NCBI RefSeq assembly: GCF_023650515.1
Contig: NZ_CP096016.1
Span: 3,350,001 to 3,414,000 of the forward strand
Length of the DNA: 64,000 nucleotides
Direction of reading: 5' to 3'
Origin: Alkalimarinus coralli
Lineage (GTDB): Bacteria; Pseudomonadota; Gammaproteobacteria; Pseudomonadales; Oleiphilaceae
Part shown: piece after piece, positions 36,723 to 45,466 of the stretch
Numbering within the stretch: position 1 is the stretch's first letter
Layout: every line of letters begins with the position of its first letter
The notes under the pieces: model-generated
The model's input: only the letters and a program-made list of their open reading frames with translations
What the model was told of the DNA's origin: nothing
The model's database searches: none
Translations under genes and position numbers: made by a program

Positions 36723-38204
36723 ATGGATAAAGCCTATACGCAAGGTACAGAACTGCATAAGCCCCTAAGTTATTTCGCTCCCCGCTTTTTTGTTTTAGCG
36801 GTAGGCGTTCTCCTCTCTATCGGGTGCTTTTTTTATCTGTCTGATATTGACCGTCAAAAAGCATATGATCAAATAAGCAGCCAAAACAAACAACGCGCAC
36901 TGGCAATCGCCTCGAATGCCAATGACAGGCTTGTTGTGCTGCGTTCTCTGCGAGGCTATATCGAGGCGCAGGAAACACTCTCCAGTGACAAGTTCACTCG
37001 GCAAGCCACGCTTTTTCTTGACCATTACCCTGATATTTTAGCCATTGAGTGGGCTCCTCGAATTCCAGATGCGTTACGTTCTGATTTTGAGTCTTCTATG
37101 CAGGCATCAGGTGCTCACGATTACCAGATACGCCAGTACAACTCAGCCAACCAAATCACCCCCAGTAAAGCAAGAAAGAGCTACCTCCCTGTCCAGTTTG
37201 TCGTACCGGAGTCAGAGCGTAACGCCTCTCTCGGGCTCGACCTTACCAGTGTTAAGCACTGGGAGGATCTGCTGGAAAAAGCAAAAACGCAAAGCGCCCC
37301 TATTGCCACTTCGGTTACAACCATCATGCAGGGGGGACATAAGCAAAAGAGTATCCGTATTTTTTACCCAGTGTATGACGATGAAAAGTTGGTAAAAGGC
37401 TTTCTAACCATGGTTATAAAACTGGATCCATTTATTCGGCACACACTTCAAGGTTATGGCCTAAGCTCAATCAGCACCGAACTGTACGATCTAAACCAGC
37501 AGTCAAAAAATCCTATTTACACGTGGTTTGGAGAGCAAACTAATCTATCCCATGTTAAATCGGATACCATTCAACCTCGCGAAACCATTCCTTTTGCTGA
37601 CCGAAAGTGGCTGGTCATGAGCGTCCCTACTCACCGCTTTCTCAAAAGTCAGCGTTCCAACGCACCCCGGAACCTGTTACTCGGAGGCTTACTATTGACC
37701 GCACTGGCTTATATTAGCCTGCACTGGAGTTACCGCGTCAGATTAAGGCTCACAAGCAAGCTCGCCGCGCTTGAAGAGCAACAAGACATAGAAAGTCGGG
37801 CACTGCAAAATAAGATCATCGAGAAAGGGGTTCTGTCACGAGCACTGGAAGACAGTGAGAAGCGCTGCAGGGATGTCATATCCCTCTCCAGAGACTATAC
37901 CTGGGAAACGGATAACCGCAACGAGTACACGTTTGTTTCGCCTCAGGCAGCTAAAATAAAAGGGCTCCCTCCCAAGCAGTTAGCCGGGAAGAACTTTTTT
38001 GAATGTCTGATAGCAGAAGACCAAGACAAGGCAAAAGAAGCATTTCGGCTCTCGCAGAAGAACCAATCAAATATTGAGATTGAGCTAAGATTTATCGGGT
38101 CATCAGGGGAGACAACCAGAGAAATAATCAGGGCGGTACCACTCGCCGACCCGTTAGGAAGGTGGGATGGTTTTCGCGGCATGGGGCATTTATTGGATCA
38201 ATAG
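36723..38204 (+). CDS. CHASE-PAS membrane sensor without an output domain
   Basis: 493 residues: TM1 (about 22-41), a periplasmic CHASE domain (about 65-270; DHYPDILAIEWAPRIP, FYPVYDDEKLVKGFL), TM2 (about 316-336), a short coiled coil, and a PAS domain (about 380-490) that ends in the usual WDGFRGMG close of a PAC motif, followed directly by LLDQ and the stop. CHASE-PAS proteins normally continue into GGDEF, EAL or kinase domains; none is here. Its 3' end overlaps the convergent acyltransferase gene by 15 bp. It may signal through a partner, or be the remnant of a longer protein. Confidence 0.82.
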   Translation: MDKAYTQGTELHKPLSYFAPRFFVLAVGVLLSIGCFFYLSDIDRQKAYDQISSQNKQRALAIASNANDRLVVLRSLRGYIEAQETLSSDKFTRQATLFLDHYPDILAIEWAPRIPDALRSDFESSMQASGAHDYQIRQYNSANQITPSKARKSYLPVQFVVPESERNASLGLDLTSVKHWEDLLEKAKTQSAPIATSVTTIMQGGHKQKSIRIFYPVYDDEKLVKGFLTMVIKLDPFIRHTLQGYGLSSISTELYDLNQQSKNPIYTWFGEQTNLSHVKSDTIQPRETIPFADRKWLVMSVPTHRFLKSQRSNAPRNLLLGGLLLTALAYISLHWSYRVRLRLTSKLAALEEQQDIESRALQNKIIEKGVLSRALEDSEKRCRDVISLSRDYTWETDNRNEYTFVSPQAAKIKGLPPKQLAGKNFFECLIAEDQDKAKEAFRLSQKNQSNIEIELRFIGSSGETTREIIRAVPLADPLGRWDGFRGMGHLLDQ

Positions 38205-38915
38205 TGCTTTTTTATCCAGTTGGTCAATCTTCTCTTTCATTTTGTGCCAACATTCATCCATCAAGCGGTCAGTGTCTTTAAAGGTCATACCTGCAGTGCT
38301 AACAGGTTCAAGAATTTCAATTTCAACCGTTCCACTGATCCACTTATTAAAGTCCAACTGGCCGGCATAACGACTAACACAAATAGGAACGATGGGGGCT
38401 CCCGCCTCTATTGCCATACGGAATGCACCTTTCTTGAATGGAAGAAGGTTATTCCCATGATTGCGGGTACCTTCCGGGAAAACCCAAATTGACCGGTTCC
38501 CTTTGGTCAGGGCTTCTGTTGTTGCATTCAGGGTTGCTTTTGAGTTTTTGCTGCTGCTTCGATCGATAAGAACATTCCCTGCCAACCAGTACAGCAGACC
38601 AAACCCCGGAATATATAACAAACTTTTCTTACCAACCGAGACCGTTCTTTCAGGCACTGCCGCACCACAGATATAGAGATCCAGATTATCTTGATGGTTG
38701 GCGATTACAACAGACGGGGGCATGTGCGCTATATTTTCAAGGCCGCTAATATTTAGCTTAATCCCCAATATCCGCGTGCCACCCCATGAATAAATTCGGC
38801 CAAATACCCGAGTGTTGTCTGGATTAAACGGCCTGAAAATTAACAGAAAATTTCCAATAATGGCGACGACGACAAAATATAATAAAGCTAAAGGAACTCG
38901 AATAAGGGACAGCAT
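38190..38915 (-). CDS. 1-acyl-sn-glycerol-3-phosphate acyltransferase (PlsC family)
   Basis: Acylates lysophosphatidate at the second position in phospholipid synthesis. 241 residues from ATG 38915 (a GTG at 38924 is possible). N-terminal hydrophobic anchor, then the catalytic NHQDNLD (NHx4D) near residue 73 and the glycerophosphate-binding FPEGTRNHG. Genomes usually have several PlsC homologues, so I give no symbol. It overlaps the CHASE-PAS gene tail to tail. Confidence 0.88.
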   Translation of the reverse strand: MLSLIRVPLALLYFVVVAIIGNFLLIFRPFNPDNTRVFGRIYSWGGTRILGIKLNISGLENIAHMPPSVVIANHQDNLDLYICGAAVPERTVSVGKKSLLYIPGFGLLYWLAGNVLIDRSSSKNSKATLNATTEALTKGNRSIWVFPEGTRNHGNNLLPFKKGAFRMAIEAGAPIVPICVSRYAGQLDFNKWISGTVEIEILEPVSTAGMTFKDTDRLMDECWHKMKEKIDQLDKKALLIQ

Positions 38916-39024
38916 TAACAGCACTCAAATGACTACAATCGGCTCAGCGTACACGTGTACGGGGTAACATTCAATAGCGAGTTGCTCAGTGGAAACCTGT
39001 CGTGTCGTCGTACAACTTGTTTTG

Positions 39025-40062
39025 CTATTTATGTTGACTATCCCTGTATGCCGAGGGTGAGAGACCGCTCCAGCTTTTGAAGGCATGATTAAATGAACTC
39101 TGCTCCTGATAACCCACCAGAAAGGCAATTTCACTCATCGAAATAGATGACTCGGTCAGATAGAACTCTGCAAGCTGTTTTCTAACCTCATCCAATATCT
39201 GCTTGTAACCACAACCGCTTTCCTTCAACTTTCGCTGAAGGGTTCGGACGCTCATATTCAGTTGGTTTGAAACGTCTTCAATGCGATAGGTTTGCCTGCG
39301 CAACGCTTCAGGCAATATGGTCTTTAGTTTCCAGACCAAATCTTGCTGGCTTTCTCGAGAATTAAGCAGTGTATCCGCATAAGCGGTAAGCGCGCTAAAC
39401 GATGCAGTATCACCATTTAAAACAGGCCAATCGGCAACGTCACTTTTAACCAAAATAGAGTTGTTGGGTTGATTATAGAGAATATCTGTATCGAAAAATG
39501 ACCGATACAAAAACAGGTTCTTTGGCTCAGAGGCCGTAAAGCAGATCTGCTTAATCGGGATATGCTGGTTAATGAGCCAGGGAGCAAATGTTCGTATGCC
39601 TGCAAAGACGCTCACCACCAGATGAAAACTAATTTCGTCTTTAGAGTCTGGGAGATAGAGTGGGTTCGGAGTCCAGACGTACCGACTTTCATTCGCGCCG
39701 ATATCCAGACAAGAGGTTCCCAAATCATGATTCAGACTCTCATATCTGACCACTTGCTCCAACACCTGCCTAAGGTTCTGGCAACTTAATAACGTCATTC
39801 CTAACACCGGGTACGAACCCGGCGTAATCGACCGCCCAACCTGCAAACCAAAATCATCGCGCTGTCTCGCCCCAAGCCTCATGAGCGTCAAGTATTGTCC
39901 TACTGAAATGGCAGAGGTATGAGCCGTTGATTTTAGCGTGCGATCTATTTTCGCCTGCGGCACACCTTCCCGCTCGGCTACGCGCGCCAGTGTTTGCCAA
40001 TAAGAAAGAGCGACTTCACCGTGAAATGGCGTGGCTGTCGTCGAGTAACAAGTTGCTGTCAT
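39025..40062 (-). CDS. AraC family transcriptional regulator (OruR/ArgR type with arabinose-binding-like domain)
   Basis: 345 residues from ATG 40062; an upstream TTG at 40077 is less likely. The N-terminal region (about 15-205; SVGQYLTLMRLGARQRDDFGLQ... in two parts) is the effector domain seen in AraC regulators of the OruR group. Two helix-turn-helix motifs lie in the C-terminus (YRIEDVSNQLNMSVRTLQRKL and MSEIAFLVGYQEQSSFNHAF). It is divergent from the fatty-acid hydroxylase gene at 40251 and is a natural candidate to regulate it. Confidence 0.9.
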   Translation of the reverse strand: MTATCYSTTATPFHGEVALSYWQTLARVAEREGVPQAKIDRTLKSTAHTSAISVGQYLTLMRLGARQRDDFGLQVGRSITPGSYPVLGMTLLSCQNLRQVLEQVVRYESLNHDLGTSCLDIGANESRYVWTPNPLYLPDSKDEISFHLVVSVFAGIRTFAPWLINQHIPIKQICFTASEPKNLFLYRSFFDTDILYNQPNNSILVKSDVADWPVLNGDTASFSALTAYADTLLNSRESQQDLVWKLKTILPEALRRQTYRIEDVSNQLNMSVRTLQRKLKESGCGYKQILDEVRKQLAEFYLTESSISMSEIAFLVGYQEQSSFNHAFKSWSGLSPSAYRDSQHK

Positions 40063-40138
40063 AGTTTCACAAGCCAAATTATCTGCGCTGTATTATCTTT
40101 TGAGCATACACCAATATTTTTGAACAACACAATTTTGG

Positions 40139-40228
40139 CTTCACGGCAGCCGGGTTCACAACATTTGGGTTCACAACAGCCGGGTTCACAACAACGGCGT
40201 TCACAACAACTGGGCTTACAACAACGAG
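40139..40228. repeat. 15-bp tandem repeat, six units, upstream of the hydroxylase gene
   Basis: Units of about GTTCACAACA.C.GG: the second to fifth start with perfect GTTCACAACA, the first and last are degenerate. The array lies in the divergent promoter region, 22 bp before the GTG start at 40251 and 77 bp from the AraC regulator. It could be an array of regulator-binding sites or a slippage product. Translation of one frame gives GSQQP-like pentapeptides, but no start or RBS supports coding. Confidence 0.88.
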
Positions 40229-40250
40229 TAACGGTTTTACAGGAGGAAAT

Positions 40251-41072
40251 GTGGAGAGTTTTTTTGATGATTGGCTGGCCTTATATCAAGACCCTATGTT
40301 TCTCATGCTGCCCATTGCAACACTGGCTCTGAGTGTTGGTTCATTTTTGTTATTTGCCTTACCCTGGACGTTATTAGCCTGGCTTGACCCTGAGTGGGCA
40401 AAACCCTATAAGATTCAGCAGAAGCCATTTCAGGTAAGTAAGTACTTCCTTCCAAACATTGCCCGGATAATTATCAATTCGACAATGATGCTGATACTTC
40501 TAGTGCTGACCTGGCCACTATTACGCTTAAGCGGAATCCACCATGGCGATATCCCACCCTGGTATGTATGGGTCATTCAAATTGTTTTTTTCCTGCTGTT
40601 AGATGACTTTCTTTTTTACTGGATGCATCGTTATATGCATGAAAACAAGTGGGTGCTGAGGCACATCCATTCTGTGCACCACCGAATCAAGAATACCTGC
40701 GCACTGGATGGCAATTACTTTCACTGGGTTGAGTTTGTGCTGATTGGCTCTCTCGCGATGCTCGGCCCAATTATCCTGGGCAGTCATCTTTACGTGATCT
40801 ATTGCTGGATTGTTATTCGAAACCTTGAGGCGGCAGATGGCCATGCCGGTTATGACTTCCCCTGGAACCCGTTGCGTTTTTTACCGCTATACGACGGGCC
40901 GGTGTATCACGACTTTCATCACTCGCGCTTCAAAGGGAATTATGCAGGAGCCCTGCATTACGTTGATCGATATTTTGGCACCTACATTAAAGAGTATCTG
41001 GAATATAAAAAGAGCCATGTATACCCCAACTCACCGACAAGCGGCCAAGAGGCTGGCCGCTTGTCAAAGTAA
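40251..41072 (+). CDS. Sterol desaturase / fatty acid hydroxylase superfamily protein
   Basis: 273-residue membrane di-iron enzyme. Starts with GTG preceded by AGGAGG four bases upstream. Four or more hydrophobic segments and the eight-histidine pattern: HRYMH (about 123-127), HSVHH (136-140) and HDFHH (221-225). It presumably oxidises a lipid, but the substrate cannot be deduced. It stands opposite the AraC regulator and its 3' end forms an 11-bp hairpin. Confidence 0.88.
   Translation: MESFFDDWLALYQDPMFLMLPIATLALSVGSFLLFALPWTLLAWLDPEWAKPYKIQQKPFQVSKYFLPNIARIIINSTMMLILLVLTWPLLRLSGIHHGDIPPWYVWVIQIVFFLLLDDFLFYWMHRYMHENKWVLRHIHSVHHRIKNTCALDGNYFHWVEFVLIGSLAMLGPIILGSHLYVIYCWIVIRNLEAADGHAGYDFPWNPLRFLPLYDGPVYHDFHHSRFKGNYAGALHYVDRYFGTYIKEYLEYKKSHVYPNSPTSGQEAGRLSK
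41036..41065. other. Long hairpin in the last codons of the hydroxylase gene
   Basis: GACAAGCGGCC (41036-41046) and GGCCGCTTGTC (41055-41065) form a perfect 11-bp stem with an 8-base loop. It overlaps the 3' end of the coding sequence and has no T-tract. Could act as a transcript-stabilising or terminating structure. Confidence 0.55.
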
Positions 41073-41108
41073 AACTGTCGACTTGTGTGCAATTAACACA
41101 TCGCTGCT

Positions 41109-41207
41109 GGTCAATGTGCTCTAGTGGTCAATGTGCTCTAGTGGTCAATGTGCTCTAGTGGTCAATGTGCTCTAGTGGTCAATGTACTCTATTGGTCAAT
41201 GTACTTT
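41109..41207. repeat. 17-bp tandem repeat, six units
   Basis: Unit GGTCAATGTGCTCTAGT: four perfect copies (41109-41176), one with two changes (41177-41193) and a partial last copy (41194-41207). The last two units lie at or inside the 3' end of the minus-strand lipoprotein gene, whose TAG stop (41189-41191) is formed from repeat sequence. No spacers, so not a CRISPR. Confidence 0.95.
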
Positions 41208-42391
41208 GATAAAAAGAACTGAAACCCGCCACTATTGTTCGCACTGTAGCCTACATAAATATCGTTTCCGTCAAGAGCAATGGCCCCTGTAGTGATTTGT
41301 GTTGTTGGGCTTACTGTCGCCTCGGCAATGAAGTTGCCGTTTGCGTCATATTTCTCATTACTTCCGCCCCCGACAACATAAACGGCACCGTCACTTCCAA
41401 TGGTAAAATCCTTTACGATGCCGCTGGACGTTGCCTGCCACTGTTGCTGACCACTGCTGCTCAGCTTAACCAGGCGACGCCCCTTATCGTTTGAGACCGC
41501 CAACATGATGTCACCACGCCAATCTGCCTTAACAAGCGCATGTCCGGGTAGGCCATAACTCTGCTGCGGTGGTAAATAGGTTTTGTCCCAACTGGCAGTG
41601 CCGTTAGCGGTAATTCCGGCAATACGTACCGCGTTGGTTGACGTGGTATGCGCAATAGTCAACGAGCCATCGTGGTTAACCGCTACAGACGCCTGATGAC
41701 TCAACCCTTCTGGCTGCGCCACACTCCACTGACGAACACCTTCTGCACTGTATTTTGTCGCAGCAGCATAACCGACGACAAAAATATTACCCAAGTCATC
41801 AACTTCCACATCCCATGCTTTGGCCTCTGGGTGAGGGATATTCAGCAAGCGAGCACCATCAATATCAAATACCTGAGTCGCGTGTCCCGTCACATAGACT
41901 TTGCCATTCACAACCTCTACGTCTCTCGCATCCTCTTTGTCGCTTATAGACTGCACCCATAGTACTTCACCAAACCGGTCGACTTTCAGCAAGAAAGAGC
42001 CATAACGTTGCACCTCATTCTCTACGATATACTGCACGCCTGTTAAATAGGCATTGCCATCACTGTCCAACGCCATGTCTGTCGTTTTGTCATCACTACG
42101 ATAAGCACCCTGAGCAAAATCATACTCTGTTGCCCAAATAAGGTTGCCAGCTGAATCATGTTTAACCAGCAATACGTTTTGCTGACGGTTACTACCGGTT
42201 TGAATTGTCTCACCCGCGCTGAGCAGATCACCGAATGCATCGACAGCAACATTAGAAAGCCACTCTAGACGGGTCTCGTCATTTTTGGCATGCGTGTAAA
42301 AAAGCGTCCACTCCGGGCTCAAGGCAGCTTTACACGCAACAAGCGTAACAACAGAAAAAAGGACAATAAAACGGAACAACTTTGACGTCAT
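41189..42391 (-). CDS. Beta-propeller lipoprotein with SBBP-like repeats
   Basis: 400 residues. Signal peptide with lipobox LVAC at residue 20, so a lipoprotein. The rest consists of repeats of about 45 residues of the pattern D..GN.Y..G....G....D..G...W (VDAFGDLLSAGE, DSDGNAYLTGV, DDLGNIFVVGY, GSDGAVYVVGG), as in bacterial beta-propellers. Function unknown. The last codons and the stop are part of a 17-bp tandem repeat. Confidence 0.8.
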   Translation of the reverse strand: MTSKLFRFIVLFSVVTLVACKAALSPEWTLFYTHAKNDETRLEWLSNVAVDAFGDLLSAGETIQTGSNRQQNVLLVKHDSAGNLIWATEYDFAQGAYRSDDKTTDMALDSDGNAYLTGVQYIVENEVQRYGSFLLKVDRFGEVLWVQSISDKEDARDVEVVNGKVYVTGHATQVFDIDGARLLNIPHPEAKAWDVEVDDLGNIFVVGYAAATKYSAEGVRQWSVAQPEGLSHQASVAVNHDGSLTIAHTTSTNAVRIAGITANGTASWDKTYLPPQQSYGLPGHALVKADWRGDIMLAVSNDKGRRLVKLSSSGQQQWQATSSGIVKDFTIGSDGAVYVVGGGSNEKYDANGNFIAEATVSPTTQITTGAIALDGNDIYVGYSANNSGGFQFFLSKYIDQ

Positions 42392-42547
42392 AACAATACA
42401 ACTCCATGTTTAGGGGGATAACGACAACATCATATAGCCGCACATAAATTGTCTGCACAAAGCCATTGCAAGACATTTATATGCACGATAGTGCCATTAA
42501 TGGAGAATTTAGCGATTTAATTTAGAATATACACCCTAATTTGAATA

Positions 42548-43141
42548 TCAGGGTTTGAGGGCCAGCCATGCCGCATCAGAAAACACGTCAATATATTCAC
42601 GAATATCCCGGTTTGCTCGCCCTGAAAGCCATCTACGAGCATAATCCTGTGCAGGCCCGACGATAATTGAGCTATAGCACTCTGAAGGCAAGCGCTTTAC
42701 GGTTCCTTCTGAAACAAGCGGACTAAACCACTCTCTCAGCATTCCCCAGTGTTCACGGTTATCCTGCTTGATGGCTTCATCCTTATCAATTTGGGCAACT
42801 TGTGAGCGAGAATAAAACACAAACCGCGCCCATTCCGGGTTATCTGCAATCCAGTTGATGAACGTGGCCACAATGCTCTTAACCCCTTCTTCTGCCGACT
42901 GAGTTTCAGCCAGTACTTCACGCAGCCTGGCATAATGATCTCTCATGCCTTCGGTATAAAGCGCCACGGCAATTTGCTCTTTATTGCCAAAGTGATGATA
43001 CAAACTACCCACGCTGGCACCTGAGCGCTCTTTAATCATTTCAATGGTTGCACCGGATATACCGTGCTCACAAAAACAGGCCAGCGCCGCCATCAGAATC
43101 TCTCTTCGGCGCCCTTCACTTCGGCCTTGTAGTTTTTTCAT
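42548..43141 (-). CDS. TetR family transcriptional regulator
   Basis: 197 residues. N-terminal TetR DNA-binding domain (about 10-55) with ILMAALACFCEHGISGATIE and GASVGSLYHHFGNKEQIAVA (the recognition helix SVGSLYHHFGNK). The C-terminal ligand domain is variable. No obviously divergent partner gene; it is between the lipoprotein and MocR genes, all on the minus strand. Target unknown. Confidence 0.92.
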   Translation of the reverse strand: MKKLQGRSEGRRREILMAALACFCEHGISGATIEMIKERSGASVGSLYHHFGNKEQIAVALYTEGMRDHYARLREVLAETQSAEEGVKSIVATFINWIADNPEWARFVFYSRSQVAQIDKDEAIKQDNREHWGMLREWFSPLVSEGTVKRLPSECYSSIIVGPAQDYARRWLSGRANRDIREYIDVFSDAAWLALKP

Positions 43142-43224
43142 ATTCTGCCTTGTGGCGGTTTCATCACTGCGCCGTTCTAGAAAGTTATTCTACTCATAGT
43201 AAACGCTCAGCCGATTAATGCCAA

Positions 43225-43244
43225 ACCACCGCTCTTTCGGTGGT
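43225..43244 (-). terminator. Hairpin after the MocR gene, possible terminator
   Basis: ACCACCG/CGGTGGT 7-bp stem with a 6-base loop, 37 bp beyond the MocR stop on the minus strand, followed there by TTTGG. Weak T-tract. Confidence 0.4.
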
Positions 43245-43280
43245 CTTACAAACGGTTTTATCAGCGCAGAAAAGGCAAAA

Positions 43281-44672
43281 CTAAAACACCGATAAGGTGG
43301 GCTCTGGGCCTGCTTTGAGCATCTTCACCAGGATATCCAACCCCTGGCTCAGTTGTGCAATATCTATCGCACTGCTTATCGCTATGCGCACGGCATGAGG
43401 CGCTTCAAACCTGCCCACGGCGAATGTGCCCGCGCCCTTAAGCAACACACCTCGATGCTCAGCTTCCTTTACAAACTGGCTGGCACGCCATGGCTCTGGC
43501 AACTTAAGCCATACATGAAATCCAAACGGGGCAATAGCAACATCAAAACCGGCCAGTTTATCCTTTGCCACTAGCTGGCGCCTTCGAACCTCCTCTCTTT
43601 GATGCACAATTTGTTGCTCTGCCCGTCCGCTCCGAATCCACTCACAGGCGATCTCGGCGACCAGAGGACTAACCATCCAGCTACTGGCTCGCACAGACGC
43701 GGCAATACGGTCAAGCACACACCCAGGTGGCACAATAGCACCTATTCTGAGCCCCGCTGCCAGTGACTTTGATAAACTACCAATATAGATAACCTGCTCA
43801 GGCGCCATGGCCACCATTGGTAACGGCGCATTTTCGGCGAGCGGGCCATTCACATCATCTTCAAGAATTAGCACCTCGTACTGCCGACAAATACGGATAA
43901 TCTCTGCTCTACGTTGTGCTGACATAATAGCGGTGGTAGGGTTCTGAAGTGTGGGTGTACAGTACAAAAGCTTAGGGCGGTATCGCTGGCAGGCCGCTTC
44001 AAGCGCTTCAGGAATAATACCTTCCTGATCAAGGGCAAGACCCTGAGCATCTACTTTTAATTGATGAGTAATAGCCGTTAAACCTGGATAGGTTAACCCT
44101 TCGGTTAGCATCACATCGCCGGGGCGCGTGAGGGCCATAAGCGTTACCAATATGCCATGCTGAGCCCCATGGGTAATCACTACGTTGTCAGCATGAACAT
44201 CCCACTGCGGTCTCGACAACCACTCCGCCAGCACGACCCGATGCTCCAGCAAGCCAACCTCCGGCTGGTAGCAGAGGAGCTTATTCAGGTCAGCAGGCCG
44301 CTTGGCAACATTCTGCATCGCCACTGCCAAGTCGTTGGCTTTATCCAGCCTGACCGGCAAGTTCAGGCTCAAATCAATTATCGAGTCATGCTGCTCGGGA
44401 ATGTGCAACATGCCTGGCTCACCTTCAGGTTTTATAAATGTGCCACGGCCCACTACCGCGTATACATACCCTCTTTCTTCAGCTTCTGTATAACCACGAG
44501 TCACTGTGCCGACTGTCACACCAAGCGCCTCAGCAAGAGAACGGTGAGTCGGCAAACGCATTTCTGCCTTAAGCTCGCCATGTTCAACGGCTAAGCCAAT
44601 CGCTGTTGCCAAAGCCTTATAACGAGGGCCTTGAATATTACTTAAATCAGGAATCCACTCACTCAAATCCAT
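43281..44672 (-). CDS. MocR-type PLP-dependent transcriptional regulator (GntR HTH + aminotransferase-like domain)
   Basis: 463 residues from ATG 44672. N-terminal winged HTH of the GntR family (about 14-80; LPTHRSLAEALGVTVGTVTR) followed by an aminotransferase fold-I domain (about 115-455). The PLP lysine is in GSLSKSLAAGLR, residue 302; VLILEDDVNGPLAE has the cofactor-binding Asp. MocR regulators often control a divergent transporter: here a LysE exporter starts 189 bp away, with four half-sites of an ATTGTATC motif between them. Likely ligand an amino acid or a PLP adduct; unknown. Confidence 0.92.
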   Translation of the reverse strand: MDLSEWIPDLSNIQGPRYKALATAIGLAVEHGELKAEMRLPTHRSLAEALGVTVGTVTRGYTEAEERGYVYAVVGRGTFIKPEGEPGMLHIPEQHDSIIDLSLNLPVRLDKANDLAVAMQNVAKRPADLNKLLCYQPEVGLLEHRVVLAEWLSRPQWDVHADNVVITHGAQHGILVTLMALTRPGDVMLTEGLTYPGLTAITHQLKVDAQGLALDQEGIIPEALEAACQRYRPKLLYCTPTLQNPTTAIMSAQRRAEIIRICRQYEVLILEDDVNGPLAENAPLPMVAMAPEQVIYIGSLSKSLAAGLRIGAIVPPGCVLDRIAASVRASSWMVSPLVAEIACEWIRSGRAEQQIVHQREEVRRRQLVAKDKLAGFDVAIAPFGFHVWLKLPEPWRASQFVKEAEHRGVLLKGAGTFAVGRFEAPHAVRIAISSAIDIAQLSQGLDILVKMLKAGPEPTLSVF

Positions 44673-44778
44673 CAACCTATGCTCAAAAGATTAATCACGG
44701 TACAGCAATACCAGCTGCCGCCACATTGTCACCATAACAATATTCTAATTGACACCCACAAACAACATCAACTATAAC

Positions 44779-44843
44779 ATTGTATCTATTTTAAATTAAA
44801 CAAACAGACAAATTGTATCGATACAATTAGATGTTGATACAAT
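44779..44843. promoter_or_regulatory. Predicted MocR operator array between mocR and lysE genes
   Basis: Four half-sites of ATTGTATC: at 44779-44786, 44812-44819, then its complement GATACAAT at 44820-44827 and 44836-44843. The middle two form a perfect 18-bp palindrome, AATTGTATCGATACAATT (44811-44828). Its position just before lysE and near the mocR start is that expected for MocR sites, which often contain such direct and inverted half-sites. Confidence 0.72.
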
Positions 44844-44860
44844 GAGAAGAGGACAAGAAC

Positions 44861-45466
44861 ATGGAAGATGAGCTACCTTATCTACTGGCATTGGCACTAT
44901 TCGCACTATCAACAGCGGGGACACCCGGGCCGAACAACTTAATGCTAACCGCATCTGGCGCAACGTACGGTTTCGTTCGGTCGATCCCTCACATGCTTGG
45001 CATCCTGATTGGATTTGCCATACTGCTATCCGCTGTCGCAGCCGGACTAGGGTCAATTTTCCAAATGTGGCCACTCACTCATACACTGCTTAAAGTAATT
45101 GGGACAATTTATCTTTTCTATCTAGCCTGGAAGATCGCAAACGCGAACGCATCACCTGATGATAACCATGAAAGCAGTCAACCGCTCTCAACATGGCAGG
45201 CGGCAGGCTTTCAATTTGTAAACCCTAAAGCCTGGATTATGTGTATTACAGCGATCTCAAGCTTTACCAAAGGTGGCGATCAGTATGTTATTTCTGCTCT
45301 CTTGATCATCGCAGCCTATAGCCTAGTCATGGTCAATACGCTGCCCATCTGGACACTCTTTGGCAAACTGATAGGACAAAAACTAAAAACCCAACGAGCG
45401 AGGGTTCGTTTCAATTATATGATGGGCGGCCTAACAGCCTCATCGGTATTAATGATTATCTTTTAG
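44861..45466 (+). CDS. LysE family amino-acid exporter
   Basis: 201-residue inner-membrane protein with six hydrophobic segments. LysE/RhtB signature near the N-terminus: GTPGPNNLMLTASGATYGF; in the middle QFVNPKAWIMCI. Exports an amino acid or related small molecule; substrate unknown. Divergent from the MocR regulator, with a palindromic operator between them, so probably induced by its substrate through it. Confidence 0.9.
   Translation: MEDELPYLLALALFALSTAGTPGPNNLMLTASGATYGFVRSIPHMLGILIGFAILLSAVAAGLGSIFQMWPLTHTLLKVIGTIYLFYLAWKIANANASPDDNHESSQPLSTWQAAGFQFVNPKAWIMCITAISSFTKGGDQYVISALLIIAAYSLVMVNTLPIWTLFGKLIGQKLKTQRARVRFNYMMGGLTASSVLMIIF

Noticed and set aside
39994-40332. ORF with GSQQP-like pentapeptides
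   Set aside because: It results from the 15-bp tandem repeat, begins inside the AraC gene on the other strand, and overlaps the real GTG start at 40251.
41109-41207. CRISPR array
   Set aside because: The units are contiguous 17-mers without spacers and no cas gene is in the window.
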